From positions 1,414,501-1,478,500 of the forward strand of contig BRXU01000019.1 in the NCBI GenBank assembly GCA_030267565.1: a stretch of DNA of 64,000 bases, given 5' to 3'. The stretch comes from Pleodorina starrii (Eukaryota; Chlorophyta; Chlorophyceae; Chlamydomonadales; Volvocaceae). Of the stretch, positions 11,320 to 27,273 are shown piece after piece. Below the pieces are notes generated by a model, which saw nothing but the letters and a program-made list of their open reading frames with translations, made no database searches and had not been told where the DNA came from. The number at the start of each line of letters is the position of its first letter. Positions within the stretch are counted from its first letter, which is position 1. A program made the translations under genes and the position numbers.

Positions 11320-12750
11320 TGGTCAGGTGATTGGATGTTGACATCGCTGGGTCAGCTGGGATCCGGCCCCCCTCCAGCCCCTCCCGGCGCTATGAACGCG
11401 CCGCTGCAATTCAATTGACCCGACCGCGCAGCGGCTCTCTTCCTCCCTCCCCGCAAACCGCTAGCCCCAACGGCACCACCCACGGAAACAGACGGCCGCC
11501 ACAGCCCACAGGGCGCTGTACCGCGTCGCCCGAATATCTGAAACCCCACGCCCACAATCCCGCCCACACCCACGCCAACATGCACCTGCCGGATTGCCGC
11601 TTTGGATACGGCACATGCCACCGCCACGCCCCATTGCCATCCATGCAACCCCACGAAACAACCTCCATCTGCAACGTCGCGTTCCCCTCCCCTCCAAGTC
11701 ATCCCCCAGGCTGGACGACCCAAAAACACACCTCTGCCCAACCCACCCACCACCTCTCGATCACGATGGCACATGTGGCATCCCGGAGACCGCCGGCGGC
11801 GAATCGGCCCTTTAGTAGCACCGTGAGACGTAAGACCGCCGCGCCGCTATCGACACGGCGCCCTCGCAGCGCAGCACAGAGCACCGACCAGGTATGCTGC
11901 GACCAGGTTATTCCCCCCACTGCAGCCCTCCTCTTCCCTTCCCCTCCCCCGACAGGGAACACCCGAACGTCCCCGCCAACGGCCGGTGCGGCCCTGGCCC
12001 GCGGGTTGCCACACCTGCGCCGTGCCCCTGACTGACGGCAATCGAGCAGCCGTAGCAGCACCCGCCCGAGGCAGCAAGCGACGCGAACACGTCGTCGTGA
12101 GGCCGCCGCCGGACTGCCCTCGACGTCCACGTCATTCACGGCACCCGACAATTGCGGCACCCTCACGCCCTGACCCGACCAAAGGAGCTTCGCCTTCCAC
12201 CCCCCCGCCCCGCCCCCCTCGGGGGCAGTCAGAGCGAGGCATGACCCCCCTGCCACACGTGCACCGGCATCCAGCCACGCTGCTCGAGTACTCAACACCT
12301 CAAAAGGCAGCCCGACGATCCCCTAAAACCTCCTGGGGAGGCAGATCCACGCGCTGTGCCGAGCAGTGCAGTGCAGTGCGCGAGCCGCTGCGTTTTGGCC
12401 CTGCCTACCACGCAACCGCCTGAGGCGGCGCTGCCGGACTCGCGACCCTCCCCGGCCGCTGCAGCCCCACAGCAGCCGCAGCTAGCAGCTGAGGGAGGGG
12501 GACAGGGACACCACCCAGGCCCCGCGGACAGCCGCTGCGCGCGTATCCACATAGACCCCCTGGCCCCGGCTGGCCCTTTCCCGCCGCGCCCTTACCCCAC
12601 CACGATCCTCGCTGAACCCGCTTGCCTATCCCTCTCCCAAGTGCACTCACCCGACCGCCCACCCCAATGCGCGTGCGAAGGTGCACTGGGCGAAGGCTCC
12701 CACCCTCGCCCTCGGCCCGCTCCGGTCCCACCCGCCCGACCGCCTCCCCC

Positions 12751-17196
<4,446 letters not shown>

Positions 17197-19036
17197 GACT
17201 CTTCTTGCCGGCCGGACGGTCGCTGAACGAGTGGTACTGTCGCTGACGAGTGTGCTTAGTGTGGCCGCTCAGTAGGCGACCCACTCCAGAGAAGTAAGGT
17301 AAGCGCCGCCGAAAGGGTGCGGGCAGGCGCGGCGTGTCTGGGCAAAGAGCTTGCCGAGTAAAGCCGCAAACTCTGACGATAGGGGTGAGGCGCTTCAGGC
17401 AGACGTGCGGAGCGGTCGGACGTTAGACGCCAGGGGGTTCTTCCGCTTCAGGAACGCGTATGCAAGCGGAAGGATCTGTGGATAGTCGAAGCGGCAGGGG
17501 TTGCGTGCGTTAGGGACAGACAGGACTGGCTGCCCGGTAAAAGCCAATTATCATTCCCTCAACCGTGCTGCGCCGTTCTGAACCCCCGCGGTCGCTCATG
17601 TCGTTAGGCGGGGGCACTGGGCCGGGGAGACTGGGGGCACAGGGCCGGGGAGACACCCGGGAGCGGTGCCTCGAGAGGCCACGGATATGTGCGGGTAAGC
17701 GCCCGCTCCGCCGCTGGCGAGTGACCTTACCACTCCAACGAACATAACAAAGCAACCGAGGAGGTAACGCACGGCTCCTGCAATGCGGTCCGCACAAACC
17801 GGGTGAATGGCCTAGAGTTCGAGCGGCAGCTGCAGTTCCACCTACGAGCGTGCACGCACCAGGTGGCTCGACCTCCAGCAATGCGCGAGCCTGTCGGTCA
17901 TATTCGATCCAGGCCGAAGGGGAGGGCTGAGGGAAAGCAGAACTCAGGACTGCGTCGAACCAACTGCACTTATTATACTTACAGGCATTCGCTATTTAAG
18001 CTCCACGAGCTTGAAGTCGACACCCTAAATCTGTATTGATCTGGCCTTTTTTGCGAGCTGTCTGATAGGCAAGTGCCGATGATCGAGAAGGCAGTCTCTA
18101 GAAAAGAAGAAAGGCAAGATACAAATTGCGTAAAACTAAAACATTGATTTGAAATAAGTTATCTGGTATGCAAGTTTGACGCGCATCGGGAGTTCCAATG
18201 CAAGTCCGTGAATGGCACGGCAATCGCAACCGTGTCAACGGGATTTCGAGGGCGACCGCCATTCCTTTTATACTGAAACGGTGTCTCGCTTCAAGATACG
18301 ATTCCTTGATTTTGGTCGTTACGGCCCGCTATCCTGTGTGTACTCGCCGGAACAAGCTCGTACGTTGGTCAGCGACCCGGTGAAGCACGGCACGTTATAT
18401 TTCAACGCAGTTGTTTAGGTGTGGGACGTATGTCGTCGCAGCTGTGCGCGGGGGTGGGGAAGTATGGTGGGTTACAGAGGAGGATATACGCAATGCCTGG
18501 CGATGGGGTATGGGGGGACGATATGTGTTTGCTTTTGTTCGTTTGGACCTCGGCACTTCGGCCCCTATGCGACTCTTAAGGAACCAACAACTGTAGGCCT
18601 CGGGTGCCAGTACCCGTGAGGATTGCAGACGTGTGGGCGTGCGGGCGCTAACCGGTGGGGCTTCCGAACCGTACATTGTACAGCATCGTTGCTGGGTACG
18701 TGCGTTCACTGAGGCGCTCAGTCCACGTCAGACTGTAGGCGCGACCTGGTGCAACCTTTTGTCCCGTTTGGTTTTATTCATTGCAAGGCGTATTGTCATC
18801 ATTTAGCTTCTCTGTTGCCTTGAAATTTAGACACGCTGTTTAAAGCAACACTCTTCGCGCCACTGGACACTTCGCCAGCCCGCCTACCTGGGGCGGCACA
18901 ACAACCAGGTTGTTTGTGCTGCCTTATATATCGCTGCCGGGATGGTGCAGCTCGCTTCGCGAAGTCAGCCATCGTGTGGAACCGCCCAGCGAAACGTCCC
19001 TTGCAGGGTGCGAAGTTGCTAGTTCATCGGTTAATA
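17197..19036. other. Divergent intergenic region between hydratase and CBM20 genes
   Basis: About 1.8 kb separates two outward-facing start codons and should hold both promoters. A distinctly AT-rich island lies around 18090-18180 in otherwise GC-rich DNA. No coding frame here is convincing. Confidence 0.5.
18924..18932 (+). promoter_or_regulatory. Candidate TATA element of the CBM20 gene
   Basis: TTATATATC lies about 105 bp upstream of the proposed ATG at 19037, a spacing that fits a short 5' leader. No other core element was identified. Confidence 0.4.
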
Positions 19037-21126
19037 ATGCCGAAAAGCATCAAGAGCAGATGCTCTACTATGTGCATGGCAAGGAGCTCTTTTCATTTGT
19101 TACAGGGCACCAGGTCTTGCGTCCGCTCGACAGCCGTCCGTTGTTTCAAAGGCGGTTCTGATGACACAGGTAAAGTGGTTTAGACTTGGAAATGCCTTGG
19201 GCCCACTTTGGTTTGGGACGTGATGATGTGCAATCACGTCTTCGTGTCTTTTCTGCAGGCAACAAGCCAAACACCGCGCTCCGGCTCAACTTTAAAATCC
19301 CGTACCGGGTGCACTTTGGGCAGTCCTTGGGCTTGGTAGGATCGGGTGACTCGCTCGGCAACTGGGACCCCAAGCGGACTGTCCAAATGAAATGGACAGA
19401 CGGCGATTGGTGGACAGTGGAGCTGACCGTTTCATCAGGGTACGAAGTTATCTGCCTCTTCAATTGTCGCGGGGGCTCTGTTATGCGTGTGCGCGGTGCT
19501 TGTGACCCGTGGGGCTAACTTCTGCGGATTGACCAGCAACATCCCGGATTCTTGGCCTACAGGAGCTCACTCGACCTCGAATACAAGTACGTGGTCGTGA
19601 ATGCGGACGGGAACATTGGTCTCTGGAAGCCCGGCAGCAATTACCGCGTCACCCTCCCGCTATCCAGCGGCGGCACGAAAGCACCACGGCGGGTGAAGGT
19701 TGCGGATGCCTGGGACGACTCGTTCAAGAAGGTGGACATTGAGGAGGCAGAGGTATCGAGCGCTGCAGCCAGCAGCGGTGGTAGGGCCGGCCCGGTCAAC
19801 TCGCCTCCGTCACCGGGGCGGCAGCAAGAGTTACAGCAGCTGCAGGCGGAGCCGCGACAGCAAGTGCTGCAGCAGCCTTCGGCTCCGCCTGTCGCCGCAC
19901 CTGATACTTTTCCTGCTGCTGCATCAGCAGCAGCAACGGCACCACCTGTGCAGCCTGCGAATAATCCAACGCCTGTGCAGCCTCTGATGACCCCAACGCC
20001 GGCGACCAAGGCCACGGCATCCAGCAACGGCACGCCACCTGCGGCGCAGGCGCCTCCGTCACCGGAGCCGGCAGCTGCTCCGGCGGCTGCTCCGGCGGCT
20101 CCACAGATCACTGTGCAGACAGCTGCGGGAACGGCGACGTCGCCGGCCCCCGGCGTCCTGCCTCGCGCCACCTCTCCACGGGCTATCCCGCCTAGCTTCG
20201 CCGCAGCAACAACCATCCCTGTCCTCCACCCGTCGCTGCTTGCAGAACAGGAACGCCTGGAAGACGGGGTAAGTCAACTGGGAGGGTGTCTGTTGGCCAA
20301 CGGGTCCGTCGTTGGTGGAGAGCTGGTGGCATGCATGAGGATATGCGTACGTGCGCAACGCAGTAGCTGGGTTTGTCTGCCCAATCCGGTAATGTGTTTG
20401 CGTCGTTCTCGGCAGGTGCGAAACTCGCTGGAGGACCTGCAAGCGCAGATGGATAAGCATCAGCTGCTGCGGGAGCGCACGGACGGTACGCACTGAGATG
20501 TTTACGGAACGCTTCCTTTAGGGGTATTGCAAATCGCTACAGGGAGCAGTCGCGTGGTAGTGCATATGCGGGGAGTGCCGTGAGATGGGCAGCCAAGGAC
20601 ATGTAAAGCAGGTTACCATGGTTGCGTCAGGGGCTGACTGTATTATTGGCCTCAGGACACGGAATGTTGATATAGCATAGCCACCTAGGGATGTCCTTCC
20701 TGAATCCCAGGAGGAGCAAGGCTGTCGTAAATGTTCCCAGTACTCTCGTGGTGTTTTGCGGCAGACTAAGCCTTTTCCACGTTTCCGTTAACGGTTGCAG
20801 ATCCGGCCGCAGTTGAAGTTCTCGTGGCGGACCGCATCGTTGCTGCTGCGAATAACCGCGTGGTAAGGGGAAGTCTCGACGTAGAATGCGTAGCGGGTTC
20901 TAGGCACTCTCCAAGGCGCTCTCCAAGATGGTATGGTGTTAGCTGCAGGCAGATTACCTGCAGGGCTGCTGGACATTTTTATCCCTGTGCTCATGCGGCG
21001 TCCCTAATGTCCACTGGCCTGGCGCAGGTCGCGTACAACAAAGCGCTGAAGGCCGTGCAGGAGTACAACCGGCTCCCCCCATCCGCCAGCGCCCCCAGGG
21101 AGGTGCCCTCCGACGCTGAGAAGTAA
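19037..21126 (+). CDS. CBM20 starch-binding protein with C-terminal coiled coil, probably plastidial (416 aa)
   Basis: Exons: 19037-19169, 19259-19439, 19563-20268, 20416-20485, 20801-20862, 21028-21126. They total 1,251 nt and all phases agree. Residues 1-44 are basic and Ser/Arg-rich without early acids, as in a chloroplast transit peptide; M12 is an alternative start. Residues about 50-150 form a CBM20 carbohydrate-binding domain. GNWDPKR carries W80, and GLWKPGSNYRVTLP carries W126; these match the paired tryptophans that stack on starch in this family. Residues 160-290 are a Pro/Ala/Gln linker. The last 100 residues are predicted helical (LEDLQAQMDKHQLLRE onward). No catalytic domain is present, so the likely role is to tether partners to starch, as with other CBM-coiled-coil scaffolds. 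That role is inference. Confidence 0.85.
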
Positions 21127-21827
21127 TTGGGGCGAGGCCACGGGGCCGTTTCCAATCGCCTGTAGTGGTCTTCTTGCTAGCAGTGCTGGAACGCTTCAGC
21201 TTACGAGCTAGGTACCGTTAGGCAGTTTCACGTGCAGGGGCAGTGCAGGATTCGGGATTTGGCCGTTTTGGTGTCGAGGTGGCCGAAGACACAGCGTGAG
21301 TTTGTGTGAGCCGTGGTTTCGTGTCTATTAACGTTTTGTGAAGGTTTTGTCAGTGGAAGTTGTGATGTGCGTTGGTGGCGTGGAGAGAGGTGAGAGGACA
21401 GAGAGTGGTGTCACACTGGTGCTCAATACCTGCAGGTTGTCCCCTGTTACTACCCATTTGACGCGTGCACTGGTGATCGCTGTCTGCTTGGTGCTTGGAC
21501 TTGCGGTCCGCGTACAGGGGCGACTGCCGGTGCGGTGCGGGTCCGTACTAGTTTGTCGCCGTCTTCACGCACCGCGCGTTTGCTGTGCTTATGGGTCATG
21601 GCGCATGCGTGATATTTTTTCCGTGGGCCTCGTTGCATGTGACCCCGTCGTCACCAGCAGCGGTGTGGCTTCCACGAAATGCACTGTGAAGGGTTCCAGC
21701 TCTCAAGTACGGTACTGACAACGTTGACGAAATCTGCGTGGAGGCGGGAGGTCTGCATTGACCAGGGAAATGTCTCCTGGTATTGGCGTGAAATTCGATG
21801 GATGAAGTGGAACGTGAGGCTATACGG

Positions 21828-21832
21828 TGTAA
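21828..21832 (+). promoter_or_regulatory. Candidate poly(A) signal TGTAA of the CBM20 gene
   Basis: It is the first plus-strand TGTAA after the stop at 21126, giving a 3' UTR of about 700 nt, a normal length for green algae. Confidence 0.5.
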
Positions 21833-22773
21833 TCTTACGGCTGCTTTCTGGAAGGCACAAGTACTAAGCAACGCCTGGAACGTCGTGCAGAAAGAACAGT
21901 AGCATCCTGCTGATGGTGAACCGCGGGCAAGAGAACTGGGCCGCAGCGCGACCAAGCATGACGCCTCCTGCGAGAACGCCTCTCATCCGTACCCTAACCA
22001 GTGCCGGCTCATTCGGGGCCCTGGTCAGCTGCACGCACAAGCATTTGCGAGGAATGGGCTTGACACATGTGTCTGTGTCATGGATCTGCGCAGCGGGGCC
22101 CAACCGGCAGATATACCAGCGCATGGCGACCACGGCCGGAAGCTGGATCTGATTCAGATGAAGGCAACGTCTGCGGCGTAGGTATGCCCACTGGGCCCGC
22201 TTTGCTAGGGCGCCATAGCACGTTCGCGCCCCTGTCGAGTGTCGAGGAAGTCCCACAGTCGTACATGCAACTTGCTACCCAGTAGTCAAGCGCGCGTTAC
22301 TGCCTAACTGTAAATTCCTCTTGCTGTCACAGGATGGTGGTTCGCAATAGATGGAGGACATACGGGGGGCTGGAACGGGGCGGAGGTAGGGTCGTTAGGT
22401 AGGCGCACCTGAGGCGCACCACTCCGTCTGTCCCCTTCCACCCCAGCCGGCATCGACGCAGCTTGGTCATGAAGGCATCGCTATGAGAAGGATGCAGTCG
22501 CAAATCTTCTGTTTGCGATGTGGGTTCGCTATTATTACCTCACCGTGGGATGTTTAAGTGCATATGGTCGGGTAGAACAAGGCCAAGCTACCGTGGCTAG
22601 TAGGGTGATCTTATCTATATTGATACGTGTAGCTGAAGTTCGTTGCGTCAAGGGAGGTGCCTCCCTGGAGGAGCGGCGCGCCTTAGAGCGTCGGATGTAC
22701 ATAAAAAAACCTCCCCAGCTTTGGTGCACACGTAACACAAAGCGTGATCAAGCTAGGCCCAGCGTATGACTCC

Positions 22774-22785
22774 TATTTAAAAAAT
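22774..22785 (+). promoter_or_regulatory. Candidate TATA-like element of RIB72
   Basis: The AT-rich TATTTAAAAAAT sits about 45 bp upstream of the ATG at 22829. It would give a very short leader. Confidence 0.35.
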
Positions 22786-22828
22786 CACTTTTAACTCGTT
22801 GCACGCACTCCTTTACAACTTTACCAAG

Positions 22829-25648
22829 ATGTCCGCGCCACCGATTCCCAAGCTCCCCGGGTACTCAGTATGCATGCCGGTGAGTTAACACCCTGCCGAT
22901 CACCAGCTTCAGGTTTTAGCCAAATAAGGTTCTGAGCGAGCCGCGTATCTTCCTAATTTTGCAGCAATCCCTGAGCGACAAGGGGTTCAAGAAGAATCAG
23001 ACCCTCAACTATGTAAATGGGTATCAGCGTGAGGAGACTTTGGCGGTTGTAAAGGACCTGCCGGAGCGTGACGCTGCGGATGTCGGTGCTGGGGCATCTT
23101 CTGCAACGCTGTCGGCAAGCATGCTGGCGCCTGATGCTGCCAGCAAGCTTCCCCAGTGGGTGGAGAACGATCGCAAGGTATGATTGGTAATATGATCTCG
23201 CGAGCCGAGCCTAGTCCGATGGTCCCGTTGTGAGCTAGCGCTAACTACTGCTGTCTGCCGACCTCGACAGGTGCTGCGTTTCTTCGGGTATTTCAAGGAG
23301 TCTGTGGTAGAGAGCAACATGGAGAACCACCGCATCCGCAAGGTTATCCTCTACTACTACCTGGAGGACGACTCCATGCATGTTGCTGAGCCACGCCAGG
23401 ATAACAGCGGCATCCCGCAGGTGCGAACCTAAGGCATATCCGGTTGTGTGGCTTGGTCTTGTCCAATCCTGGCAAGGCTGTTCGCAGCCGGCCTACCGGG
23501 CTGGTTGGCCAGCATGCCCTTGACGGTAGCCGTGCCGTAATCAATCCTAGGCCGCACATGTTCCTTCCGGTTTGATCATGGCCACCCTCAACACATTATC
23601 GTATGCTGCTCCCCCACCAACACAGGGTGTCTTCATTAAGCGCCACCGCGTGACCCGCGAGGACGGCGGCTTCTTCAACCCCAACGATTTCGGTGTCGGG
23701 GAGACGGTTACAATCTACGGCCGCAGCTTCCACCTCGTGGATGCGGACGCTTTCACGCGCGAGTACCTGGGCAGCAAGGGCAAGGAGCAGCCAAGCGCGA
23801 TGCCGTACCCGGACGACCCCGTGGACGGCTACCGCACGGCGTTTGGCATGAACCGCGGCCGCGCTGACGACTGTGAGTACCATGGGACATGAATTGCGGG
23901 GGACGGGGGAATGGCTTCTGGCGGGGTGCGGGTAAATCAACTGGGTCAGCACAACTTTCTGTGGGTGCCTCGGGTGTGCCCAGGTGCAAGCGAGGTATCA
24001 AAGGGGAACGTGCGACGGTTGCCACGACGGGAGATCCAGCGGGAGCATATCCTCCCCGAACCGTGTGTCGCGAGTTGGGGCCTGTCCTGTTGTATCCAAA
24101 GCTGCTAGGAAAGGAAGAGTGCCAAGGGAGCAGCGAGCGTGCACATATATTCCGTGGCGTGCCATGCGTGGCTCTGTTACGTGTGGGGATGCGTAACCCT
24201 ATACGAGCCGGGGGCTAATGGGCACGCCATTCGACCTGCGAGGAAGCGTGCGGGTGGGTTTAGGCTGACGTGCGGCAAGGGGGAGAGCTGTGCCTTCGGA
24301 GCCATGCCAGCACTTCTTGCTCGCCGTAGCAGGTACCTGGGTATCCTGCCCTCTTGACACGCAAACGTCACGTGCATCTATTTGAAACTGGTCTCTCCTC
24401 CGCCCCTCATTCGCCCTGTGTTTTCCAGCAGCCGCTGGCACGCTTACGCGTCGGATGAACGACTTCAAGGCGTATGTGGAGGCGCGCCTCGGCAAGCCCA
24501 GCCACCTGCTGGATGGCGACCGGCTGCGCCAGTTCCTGGAGAACAACAAGAAGGTGCTCCGCTTCTGGTGTGTCTGGGACGAGCGTCAGTCGATGTACGG
24601 CGACCGTAGGCCGTACGTTCTGCACTATTTCCTGGAGGACGACACGGTGGAGATCCTGGAAATCAACGAGAGCAACAGCGGCCGCGACCCCTTCCCCGTA
24701 TTCCTCAAGCGCGGCCCGCTGCCCAAGGTGCCCGTCAAGACCAACACGACGCTGAACCCCAAGTTCCGCAAGGATCAGTGCTACGGGCCCGGGGATTTCC
24801 GCCTGGGCACGTTCATCTTCGTGTTGGGCCGGGACTTTTACCTGCATGACGCCGACACGTTCACGAAGACGTGGTACAAGGACAACCTGGGCTTCGGCGA
24901 CGACGAGATGACGCCCGTTGACATCAAGGAGCCCATCCTGCCCAAGCCCAAGGCCGCGCTGCCGCCGTACAACGGATACGGGACGCTTGAGGATAGCTTG
25001 CAGAACTGTCTGAGCCTGGTGCCCAAGCCGCCGAAGCGTGACCTGCACAAGCTCATGAACAAGGACAAGATCATTCTGCGTTTCGTGGTCAAGATGGTGG
25101 ACACGGAGACGCACAAGCACAGCGGCACCGACCTGGCGCGCCGCTTCATCCTGTCGTACTTCATGATGGACGACACGCTGCTCATCTTCGAGCCGCCGGT
25201 GCGCAACACGGGCATTGCCGGCGGCAAGTTCCTGGAGCGCCAGCGCATCTACAAGCCGCGCAGCGAGGAGATCTACACGTACCTGGACCTGTACGTGGGC
25301 AGCGTCATCGAAGTCTTCAACCGCAGCTTCGAGCTGCTGGAGGCGGACGAGTACACGCTGACGTACATGGAGAACTACAAGGACATCTTCGTCATGGCGG
25401 ACACGGACGTGATGGTGCGCTCGGTGAAGGCGCAGGTCAGCGGCAAGGAGGACGCGGTGCGTGCGGCGCTCATCGCCGCGGACAAGGCGGGCGCGGGCGC
25501 CCTGGGCGGGGAGGACCTGGAGGCGGGCTTGCTGGCGGCCGGGCTCAAATTCACGCGGCACCAGGCTATCAGCCTCAAGCGCCGCTTGGATAAGAACAAG
25601 ACGGGGACAATCAGCATTGAGGAGTTCCTGGGGCTCTTGGGAATTTAA
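22829..25648 (+). CDS. RIB72: RIB72, axonemal doublet-microtubule inner protein (EFHC1 family), 626 aa
   Basis: Exons: 22829-22879, 22965-23177, 23271-23420, 23626-23872, 24429-25648. They total 1,881 nt with phases consistent. The protein sits inside the A-tubule lumen of ciliary doublet microtubules and stabilises protofilaments; the human homologues are EFHC1 and EFHC2. The N-terminus has the family pattern ending NQTLNYVNGYQ. Three DM10 domains start at about residues 89 (VLRFFGYFKE), 262 (KVLRFWCVWDE) and 430 (DKIILRFVVKMV). Each carries the YFLEDD/YYLEDDS-type strand and a GxxxxIYGRxFxLxDxD-type end. The C-terminus has a degenerate EF-hand near 571 and a canonical loop, DKNKTGTISIEEF, at about 607-619. 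Total length matches the family (about 640 aa). The start ATG has A at -3. Exon 5 has a tandem AGCAG acceptor, so the first base may be 24429 or 24432 (one residue fewer). Confidence 0.96.
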
Positions 25649-26348
25649 AACGGTTGCACGGGAGGACGTAGCAGCGGGCGCGCGCATGATCAGGGGCAAG
25701 CGGTTCCGTGCCATGCAGGTGGGGAAAGGGCCATTTCGGACTGGGTTTTCGGACGGTTTGGCGCCCCTGGCAATTGCCGGAACCGTTATCCACATGCGCG
25801 GGGGTTGTGACCCAAGGGTACATAGTTAACTGCGATCACTAGGAAAATGCTGGAGCAATGCACTCCTCCACATAAAAAGGCGGACTCGTGACGTTTCTCT
25901 TGGTGGCGTGGGAGGTTACGCCGGCTCTGGGGCCTTAGCTCTGTGGGCTAACCCCGCAGCGGCGCGGCGGGGCATGCGGATGGTGTGCAATGCTGCAGTG
26001 CTGGACGCAATGACATGACTGCATTTTCTGTGACTCATGACAACCGGATAGGGCAGGCTTTAGGCAGGTTAGGCACGAACTGAGGTCGGATAGGAAGGTT
26101 TGTACATAGGCAGGCAGGGTTTGATTCATGTTTAATATGCTGTAGCTAGCTAACGGAAGCGAAGGCGCCGTCAGGCTGTACACGTTTCCACAGGGTATGG
26201 ACCGTCGCTAAGTGACGGCCGGGTCCCCTTCGTGCTGTGATTACGGTCACGGTACAGCTCAGTGCTCCAAGCTAGGAACTAGGCGACTTCGACTTTCCGC
26301 GTGCCGTCATGCACGGCTTAATGTCTTCGGACAAACTGCTCGGGATGC

Positions 26349-26370
26349 CCAGGTCCATTACCGGACCTGG
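26349..26370. repeat. Perfect 8-bp hairpin, loop of 6
   Basis: CCAGGTCC and GGACCTGG flank ATTACC. The hairpin lies just upstream of the TGTAA at 26376-26380, so it would sit in the RIB72 3' UTR close to its poly(A) signal. Confidence 0.8.
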
Positions 26371-26375
26371 CGGCT

Positions 26376-26380
26376 TGTAA
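26376..26380 (+). promoter_or_regulatory. Candidate poly(A) signal TGTAA of RIB72
   Basis: First plus-strand TGTAA after the stop at 25648, giving a 3' UTR of about 730 nt. Confidence 0.5.
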
Positions 26381-26466
26381 ATGCAATGTGGTTTAGCATC
26401 CTTCTTGAATTTTTGCCATGCGTCATGTTTGGTGCCGGTCGTAAGAGCTATCACGGGCAGTAGGTT

Positions 26467-26559
26467 GAGCGAGAAGACATGGGATCCCTGGTTATCCCCG
26501 GGCTGCGGCATTGTTTTTATTATCCCCGGGAATGCCCGGGATTCGGTATCTTCTCGCTC
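26467..26559. repeat. 93-bp element with perfect 11-bp terminal inverted repeats
   Basis: GAGCGAGAAGA at 26467-26477 is exactly complementary to TCTTCTCGCTC at 26549-26559. Pairing continues imperfectly inward. Two internal direct copies of TTATCCCCGGG lie near 26511 and 26520. It is either a small MITE-like relic or a structured RNA hairpin. Confidence 0.7.
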
Positions 26560-27250
26560 CCCGCGCCCCACGCCGAGGGTGGTTTGAGGGGGCCCGCGGC
26601 TCGCTCACGCTTTGACTCGCGCCCGCCTCACGCGAGCGACTTGCGCCCCAAACCCAACATCACCGATGTGCACGACGCAACCGGCAACCCTTAACTTTTT
26701 CACAGGTGCTTATGCTTAACTGTACTGGCATGTGCTGCGGTTGGTCCCATTCGAATTAGGGTCGGTCCTGGATCGACGGGTTTGCTGCACGGAACGCGGG
26801 TCTGGGCGGGGGAGAGGGGTGTTGTCCAATCATAAGAATGAGCCATTTTCCGGTTGAAACAGAAGGGATCACCGGAGCATATAGCACCTTGTACCGCTAC
26901 GGTCGAAGCCCAACCCGTGGAAGGCGGGCCCAAGAGACCTAAGCGACCCGGAAGAGCCAAACCTTGGGATCGACCCCCAGATAGCACCCACAGCTAAGGG
27001 GCGAAGACCACTCGGGGACAGTAGCCAGCCAGGTCAGCCCTACCAGACGTCAATCACCTAACCGATGTAAGCCCCAGAACACAACCGCTCTCAGGTGATT
27101 CATGCATTCGCCTGCCACGCCCACCACCGGCAACGAATAACCTAAAATACCTCCACCGCGTCCAGGCTAAAGGCTGCGGGGGCGGACAGAAGATGTCCAC
27201 CCGCGTACCGGACCACCCAGATGCGCGGTGCCTCAGTCCCTACGGACCTC

Positions 27251-27273
27251 ATATGCGAGGGACCCTCGCATAT
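27251..27273. repeat. 23-bp palindrome (ATATGCGAGGG, 1-nt spacer, CCCTCGCATAT)
   Basis: The arms are perfect 11-mers separated by a single A. This lies in non-coding sequence between the RIB72 and Deg genes and could be a protein-binding site or extruded hairpin. Confidence 0.85.

Larger units (their letters stand above)
8449..12750. other. Convergent intergenic region between gene 1 and the enoyl-CoA hydratase gene
   Basis: About 4.3 kb lies between two facing stop codons. None of the open frames looks like protein. The region holds a long G-run (about 9159-9172), a (GGT)n tract (9801-9831) and scattered GT-rich microsatellites. Plus-strand TGTAA first appears at 11315-11319. Two minus-strand TGTAA motifs lie at 10728-10732 and 10736-10740. 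If these are the true poly(A) signals, both 3' UTRs are long (2-3 kb) and overlap tail to tail. Confidence 0.5.
21127..22828. other. Intergenic region between CBM20 gene and RIB72
   Basis: This contains the 3' UTR of the CBM20 gene and the promoter of RIB72. TGTAA occurs at 21828-21832 and 22309-22313. TATTTAAAAAAT at 22774-22785 lies about 45 bp before the RIB72 ATG. No gene is seen. Confidence 0.5.

Noticed and set aside
11331..12298. Frames on both strands at 11331-12298 as an exon of a separate gene
   Set aside because: Translations are Pro/Arg-rich without domain resemblance, and the stretch falls in the probable 3' UTR of the hydratase gene.
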